Shown: one piece after another, positions 15,165 to 18,688 of the stretch | Layout: every line of letters starts with the position of its first letter | How positions within the stretch are numbered: the first letter of the stretch is position 1 | Assembly: GCA_937957815.1 (NCBI GenBank) | Contig: CALFXN010000386.1 | Span: 1-18,688 of the forward strand | From: an uncultured Synergistales bacterium | GTDB lineage: Bacteria; Synergistota; Synergistia; Synergistales; Aminobacteriaceae | DNA: 18,688 bases | Direction of reading: 5' to 3' | The notes under the pieces: model-generated | The model's database searches: none | Seen by the model: the letters and a program-made list of their open reading frames with translations, nothing else | Told to the model about the DNA's origin: nothing | Made by a program: the position numbers and the translations under genes

Positions 15165-17389
15165 TCGTCGCGATCCTGTACTTCTCGCATAGGGGGCAGG
15201 GCGTCGCGGAGCGGCTCGCACTCTCCCCGGAAGACCGTCAGGTCCGGGTGGAGCGGGGGGGACTCCGCGCGGCCGTCGAATCGTGGTGGACGGCCGCGGA
15301 TGCCATCGTATTCGTCTCGTCCCTCGGCATTGCGGTCCGCGCGATCGCGCCGTACCTCTCGGACAAGGCGGACGACCCCGCCGTCATCGTCGTTCCCGAG
15401 GACGCTTCCTGCGTCGTCCCGCTGACCGGGGCGCATCTCGGCGGAGGACGCGATCTGGCGGAGGACCTCGCGGCCCGGCTCGGGACGCGGCCGCTCCACA
15501 CGACGGCGAGCGACCGCGCCGGACTGACCGCTCCGGACCTTCTGGCCGCGCGGCGCGGATGGACGCTGATCGGCAGGGAGAATCTTCCACGGATCAACGC
15601 GCGGCTTCTCGACGAGCGATGCCTCCGGGTATGGATCGGGAACGGCATCCGCATCGCGCCGCTGCCGCCGGAATACCGTCCGGTCGCATCGCCCGGGGAT
15701 TCCGACGTGATCGTCTCCCCGAATCGCCTTCCCGCTCCAGGGGACCGCGTGCAGCTCGTACCGCGCTGCGTCGTCGCCGGAACGGGATGCCGGAAGGGCG
15801 TCGCGCCGGATGTCTTCCGCACGGTTTTCCTGAAGGGGCTGGAGCGGTACGGAATCCTTCCCGAAGCCGTCGGCGAAATCCGGACGATCCCCGAAAAGAC
15901 GGCGGAGATCGCGATCGTCGCCGTCGCGCGGGAACTCGGCGTTGCCGTCGTTCCGGTCGCGAGGGAGACTATCCTCGCGACCGGCGGAGATTTTTCCCCT
16001 TCGGCCGCACAGCGACGGCTCGGGCTCCCCGGAGTGGCGGAACCCTGCGCCGCTTCCGCGGGAACGCTCCTCGGTCCGAGGCTTGCCGAAAACGGGGTCA
16101 CCGTCGCGCTCTCGCTCTCACCCGCCGTCCCGGGAAGGCTCACCGTCCTCGGAACGGGCCCCGGCGACACCGGATCCGTCACGCTTTCTGGGCGCGGGGC
16201 GATCGAAGAAGCGGACGCCGTCGTGGGGTACGGACTCTACGTCGACCTTCTGCCCCCTTCGTGGATCGCGGGCAAGATCGTGGAGCGGTATTCCATGGGA
16301 GAGGAGGAACTCCGCGTCGAACGCGCGATCCGCCTCGCCGGGGAGGGGCTGGACGTCGTCCTCCTTTCCGGCGGCGATCCGGTGCTTTTCGGTCTCGCCG
16401 CGCTCGCGCGCTCTCTCGCGAAGGACAGGGTCCCGGTCAGGGTTCTCCCCGGAATCACCGCCGCGCAGGCGGCCGGAGCGATCCTCGGGGCTCCGTACAC
16501 GAACGGGCTCGTCCTCGTATCCCTTTCGGATTATCTGCAGCCATGGCCCGCCGTCAGGCGCGCGCTCCGGGGAGCGGCCGCGTCCGGCATGACCACGGCC
16601 CTCTACAACCCGGTGAAACGCGGATTGGACGACAAGCTCCGGGAGGTGCGGAATCTCTTTTCCGAAAACGGCTACGAACTGGCCTGCCTCGTCCGGAACG
16701 CCAGCCGGGTCGACGCGTCGGTCAGGACGCTCCCGATCGGACAGCTTAGGGCGGATCTCCTCGACATGCGAACGCTCGTACTGCTTCCCGGCGCATCGGT
16801 CCTCAGGGAGGGAGATCTCTTTCTGGACAGGAGAGGCTATGGGAGCGAACCGAAGTCGCAGGATCCCAAAGGTGGAGCCGGATGCCCCGGCGACGCCGTG
16901 GAAGGACCGTCCTCCCTCATGATCTGCCTTCACGGCGCCGCGAAGAACATCCTCGTCGCGGGCGGCGGCCCCGTCGCCCTGCGAAAGGTCAGGACGCTCC
17001 TCGCCAGCGGTGCGGCCGTCCGGGTCGCGGCTCCGGAACTCGTTCCGGAGCTGGCCGTCATGGCTGCCGAAGGCAGACTCGCCTGGGAACGGCGGAACGT
17101 CGCACGAGACGATTTCGAGCGGCATGCGTTCGCCCTGATCGCGCTCCCGAAAGAAGAAACCGGCGAAGCGCTCGCACTCGCCGACGGAACGTCCTGTCTC
17201 CTCGACTGCTGCTCGGACGTCGCCGCGTGCGACTGGTCGCTCGCGGCGCAATTCCGTTCGGGAGCGTTCACCATCGGGGTTTCGAGCGGCGGGATCTCGC
17301 CGTCGGGGTCGGCGGCGCTTAAAAAGCGTCTGAAAGGAATCCTCGGGGGGACCGCACCTGAAGAATGCATGGGGGAGATGTCGTCATGA
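15161..17389 (+). CDS. Triple fusion CbiG-CbiH-precorrin-2 dehydrogenase
   Basis: One continuous 742-residue frame holds three enzymes. Residues 1 to about 325 are CbiG (cobalt-precorrin-5A hydrolase): SSLGIAVRAIAPYL, VVPLTGAHLGGGRDLA and the CbiG C-terminal block VAGTGCRKGVAPDV. Residues about 327-560 are CbiH (C17-methyltransferase and ring contraction): VLGTGPGDTGSVTLSG, VVGYGLYVDLL, LLSGGDPVLFGLAALA, VSLSDYLQPW and ALYNPVKRGLDDK, ending in RGY as CbiH usually does. A 26-residue Gly/Pro/Ser-rich linker (561-586) leads to a SirC/Met8-like domain (587-742) with the NAD loop ILVAGGGPVALRKV and IGVSSGGISPSGSAALK, which oxidises precorrin-2 to sirohydrochlorin. This domain ends soon after the SSGG block, lacking the roughly 50-residue helical C-terminus of free SirC. 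Start and stop are ATGA overlaps with cbiF and hemC. Confidence 0.93.
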   Translation: MIVAILYFSHRGQGVAERLALSPEDRQVRVERGGLRAAVESWWTAADAIVFVSSLGIAVRAIAPYLSDKADDPAVIVVPEDASCVVPLTGAHLGGGRDLAEDLAARLGTRPLHTTASDRAGLTAPDLLAARRGWTLIGRENLPRINARLLDERCLRVWIGNGIRIAPLPPEYRPVASPGDSDVIVSPNRLPAPGDRVQLVPRCVVAGTGCRKGVAPDVFRTVFLKGLERYGILPEAVGEIRTIPEKTAEIAIVAVARELGVAVVPVARETILATGGDFSPSAAQRRLGLPGVAEPCAASAGTLLGPRLAENGVTVALSLSPAVPGRLTVLGTGPGDTGSVTLSGRGAIEEADAVVGYGLYVDLLPPSWIAGKIVERYSMGEEELRVERAIRLAGEGLDVVLLSGGDPVLFGLAALARSLAKDRVPVRVLPGITAAQAAGAILGAPYTNGLVLVSLSDYLQPWPAVRRALRGAAASGMTTALYNPVKRGLDDKLREVRNLFSENGYELACLVRNASRVDASVRTLPIGQLRADLLDMRTLVLLPGASVLREGDLFLDRRGYGSEPKSQDPKGGAGCPGDAVEGPSSLMICLHGAAKNILVAGGGPVALRKVRTLLASGAAVRVAAPELVPELAVMAAEGRLAWERRNVARDDFERHAFALIALPKEETGEALALADGTSCLLDCCSDVAACDWSLAAQFRSGAFTIGVSSGGISPSGSAALKKRLKGILGGTAPEECMGEMSS

Positions 17390-18309
17390 GACTGCTCACG
17401 AGGGGAAGCCCGCTCGCCATCGTCCAAGCCGAACGCATGGCCGACGCGATCCGGTCGTTCGGCCGATCCGTCGAAATCGTCCCGTTCTCGACGCGGGGAG
17501 ACAGGGAGGCCTCGCGCCCCTTGCGCTGCTTCGGCGGATCCGGCGCCTTTTCGTGCTGCATCGAGGAGGCGCTCCTCAGGGGAGAGGGAGAGGGGGCGGT
17601 CCACAGCCTCAAGGACATTCCCTCCTGCTGTCGCGACGGACTCGACATCGCAGCGGTGCTCCCCAGGGACAACGTCGAAGACGTCCTCATCGGACGCGAC
17701 GAAACGACGCTCGCCTCGATGCCTCCGGGGGCCGTCGTGGGAACGTCGAGCCCCCGGAGGCGGGCGCAGATTCTGCGGAGCCGCCCCGACCTGGCAACGG
17801 CCGAATTGCGGGGAAACGTCGCGACGCGCCTGTCGCGGCTGCGGGAAGGGCAGTACGATGCGGTCATCCTCGCCCGGGCAGGACTCGACCGACTCGGGCT
17901 CCTTCCTTCGAACGCGGAAACGCTTCCTTCCCTTCCGGCTCCGTGTCAGGGAATCATCGCCCTCGAGGCGCCGCTGGGCAGCTCTCTTTTCTCCCTCGGG
18001 ACCGCGATCAGCTGCAGAAATACATTCCTCTGCGCGCTCGCCGAACGGACGCTTCTCCGGACTCTCAGGGTCGGCTGCCACATTCCGTTCGCGGCGCTGG
18101 CGCGACTGGACGGGAAAACGCTCGACTTTCGGGCCGAAATCCTTGACGATTCGGGACGCGACTTCCGTTTCTTCTCGACGAGCCGAAACGTCGCATCTCC
18201 CGACGACGCCGTCGAAGCCGGAATGGAACTCGCGGAACGCATCAGGACCGACGCGTGCGCGATGCGCATCCTCGCTGCGACGCTCGTCCCGACGGATGGA
18301 CGGCCATGA
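17386..18309 (+). CDS. hemC: Hydroxymethylbilane synthase (porphobilinogen deaminase)
   Basis: This 307-residue HemC polymerises four porphobilinogens to hydroxymethylbilane using a covalent dipyrromethane cofactor. Seen are LLTRGSPLAIVQAE at the N-terminus, the catalytic aspartate D77 in AVHSLKDIP, GTSSPRRRAQ, the arginine pair in LRGNVATRL, and the cofactor cysteine C231 in LRVGCHIPFAA. Against E. coli HemC, the active-site loop GGKGLFVKELE reads GGSGAFSCCIEE here, so both lysines of the loop are replaced. The ATG at 17386 overlaps the preceding stop (ATGA), with GGGGGAG eight bases upstream. The gene sits between the dehydrogenase fusion and cobA, so porphyrinogen supply should follow the B12 riboswitch. 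The stop overlaps the cobA ATG. Confidence 0.94.
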   Translation: MRLLTRGSPLAIVQAERMADAIRSFGRSVEIVPFSTRGDREASRPLRCFGGSGAFSCCIEEALLRGEGEGAVHSLKDIPSCCRDGLDIAAVLPRDNVEDVLIGRDETTLASMPPGAVVGTSSPRRRAQILRSRPDLATAELRGNVATRLSRLREGQYDAVILARAGLDRLGLLPSNAETLPSLPAPCQGIIALEAPLGSSLFSLGTAISCRNTFLCALAERTLLRTLRVGCHIPFAALARLDGKTLDFRAEILDDSGRDFRFFSTSRNVASPDDAVEAGMELAERIRTDACAMRILAATLVPTDGRP

Positions 18310-18688
18310 CCGTCCATCTCGTCGGTGCCGGATGCGGCGGCCCCCTCTGGCTGACCCTCGAAGCGAAGCGTCTCCTCGAACGGGCCGACCACATCGTCCA
18401 CGACAGCCTGATCCACCCTGACCTCCTGCAGCTCGCGCCGCCGAAGTGCGCCTTCCACTTCGTCGGAAAGCGGGGAAACCGGCCGAGCTCCGGGCAGGAA
18501 GCGATCAACGGCCTCCTCGTCCGGCTCGGACGCGAGGGAGGCGAAGTCGTCCGCCTCAAGGGAGGAGACCCGTTCGTCTTCGGACGGGGCGGCGAAGAGG
18601 CCCTCTCTCTCGGGGAAGCGGGCATTCCGTGGACGTACGTTCCGGGCATCACGGCGGCGCTCGGAGGGCTCGCGCGCGCCGGGATTCC
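18306..18688 (+). CDS. cobA: Uroporphyrinogen-III C-methyltransferase, 3'-truncated by the window
   Basis: The frame opens at ATG 18306, overlapping the hemC stop as ATGA, and is still open at the window end after 127 codons. It matches the N-terminal half of CobA/SUMT: VHLVGAGCGGPLWLTL, a HDSLIHPDLLQ segment (the usual YDxLV region), FVGKRGNRPSSGQEAIN, the strongly conserved VVRLKGGDPFVFGRGGEEAL, and VPGITAALGGLARAGI. SUMT methylates C2 and C7 of uroporphyrinogen III to precorrin-2, feeding the dehydrogenase domain encoded two genes upstream. The first glycine-rich loop is GAGCGGP where most family members have GAGPGDP. Many relatives carry a C-terminal HemD domain; whether this one does lies beyond the window. 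Confidence 0.93.
   Translation, partial: MTVHLVGAGCGGPLWLTLEAKRLLERADHIVHDSLIHPDLLQLAPPKCAFHFVGKRGNRPSSGQEAINGLLVRLGREGGEVVRLKGGDPFVFGRGGEEALSLGEAGIPWTYVPGITAALGGLARAGI

Noticed and set aside
17197..17223. Apparent loss of the catalytic aspartate in the precorrin-2 dehydrogenase domain
   Set aside because: Ungapped alignment to CysG places a serine at the D104 position, but the adjacent aspartate in CCSD matches the NVVSD form that I recall from Firmicute SirC proteins, so it is probably a normal variant.
1..18688. Insertion sequences, integrases, CRISPR arrays, tRNA or rRNA genes
   Set aside because: No transposase or integrase motifs, no regularly spaced repeats and no cloverleaf or rRNA-like segments were seen. 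Nearly every base is in a recognised gene.

Overview
The window is a strongly GC-rich stretch of bacterial chromosome, almost entirely coding. It holds most of an anaerobic (cobalt-early, cbi-type) adenosylcobalamin pathway. The gene set and compact ATGA-linked layout suggest an anaerobe. The style (cbi-type enzymes, PduX threonine kinase, several fused enzymes, an HD-GYP signalling protein) would fit Synergistota or a similar high-GC anaerobic lineage, but no rRNA or phylogenetic marker is present, so this is tentative.

Layout. (1) Positions 2-667, plus strand: the 3' end of a GNAT acetyltransferase gene, convergent with (2). (2) Positions 4186 down to 682, minus strand: a three-gene operon cobO-cbiA-(GAF-PAS-HD-GYP) in which every junction is a 4-nt ATGA overlap. 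(3) About 4187-4316: a short divergent intergenic region with a candidate promoter on each strand. (4) About 4317-11094, plus strand: the late module, cobQ/cbiP, pduX, cbiB, cobD, a fused cobU-cobT, and cobS. It makes cobyric acid, adds the aminopropanol arm and builds the nucleotide loop. (5) 11095-11402: a sigma70-like promoter, a cobalamin riboswitch and a strong intrinsic terminator. (6) 11403-18688, plus strand: the corrin-ring module, cbiC, cbiD, cbiE-cbiT fusion, cbiF, a cbiG-cbiH-precorrin-2 dehydrogenase triple fusion, hemC and the 5' part of cobA. The last gene runs off the window.

How the genes work together. HemC makes hydroxymethylbilane and CobA methylates uroporphyrinogen III to precorrin-2. 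The dehydrogenase domain oxidises that to sirohydrochlorin (factor II). CbiH, F, G, D, T, E and C then contract and methylate the ring to cobyrinate. CbiA amidates cobyrinate, CobO adenosylates it and CobQ makes cobyric acid. PduX and CobD supply aminopropanol phosphate, CbiB attaches it, and CobU, CobT and CobS finish the coenzyme. Expected partners not seen here are hemD, a cobalt chelatase (cbiK/cbiX), cbiL, cbiJ, a cobalt transporter and any lower-ligand (bluB/bza) genes. Several probably lie just beyond position 18688.

Most notable points: the triple fusion with a C-terminally short dehydrogenase domain; the CobU-CobT fusion that keeps an internal Shine-Dalgarno and ATG before CobT; a riboswitch placed in mid-cluster so that it governs only the ring-building half including hemC; an apparent AUC start for cobQ; a HemC whose active-site loop lacks the usual lysines; and an HD-GYP signalling protein translationally coupled to cbiA. 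No mobile elements, CRISPR arrays, tRNA or rRNA genes were found.
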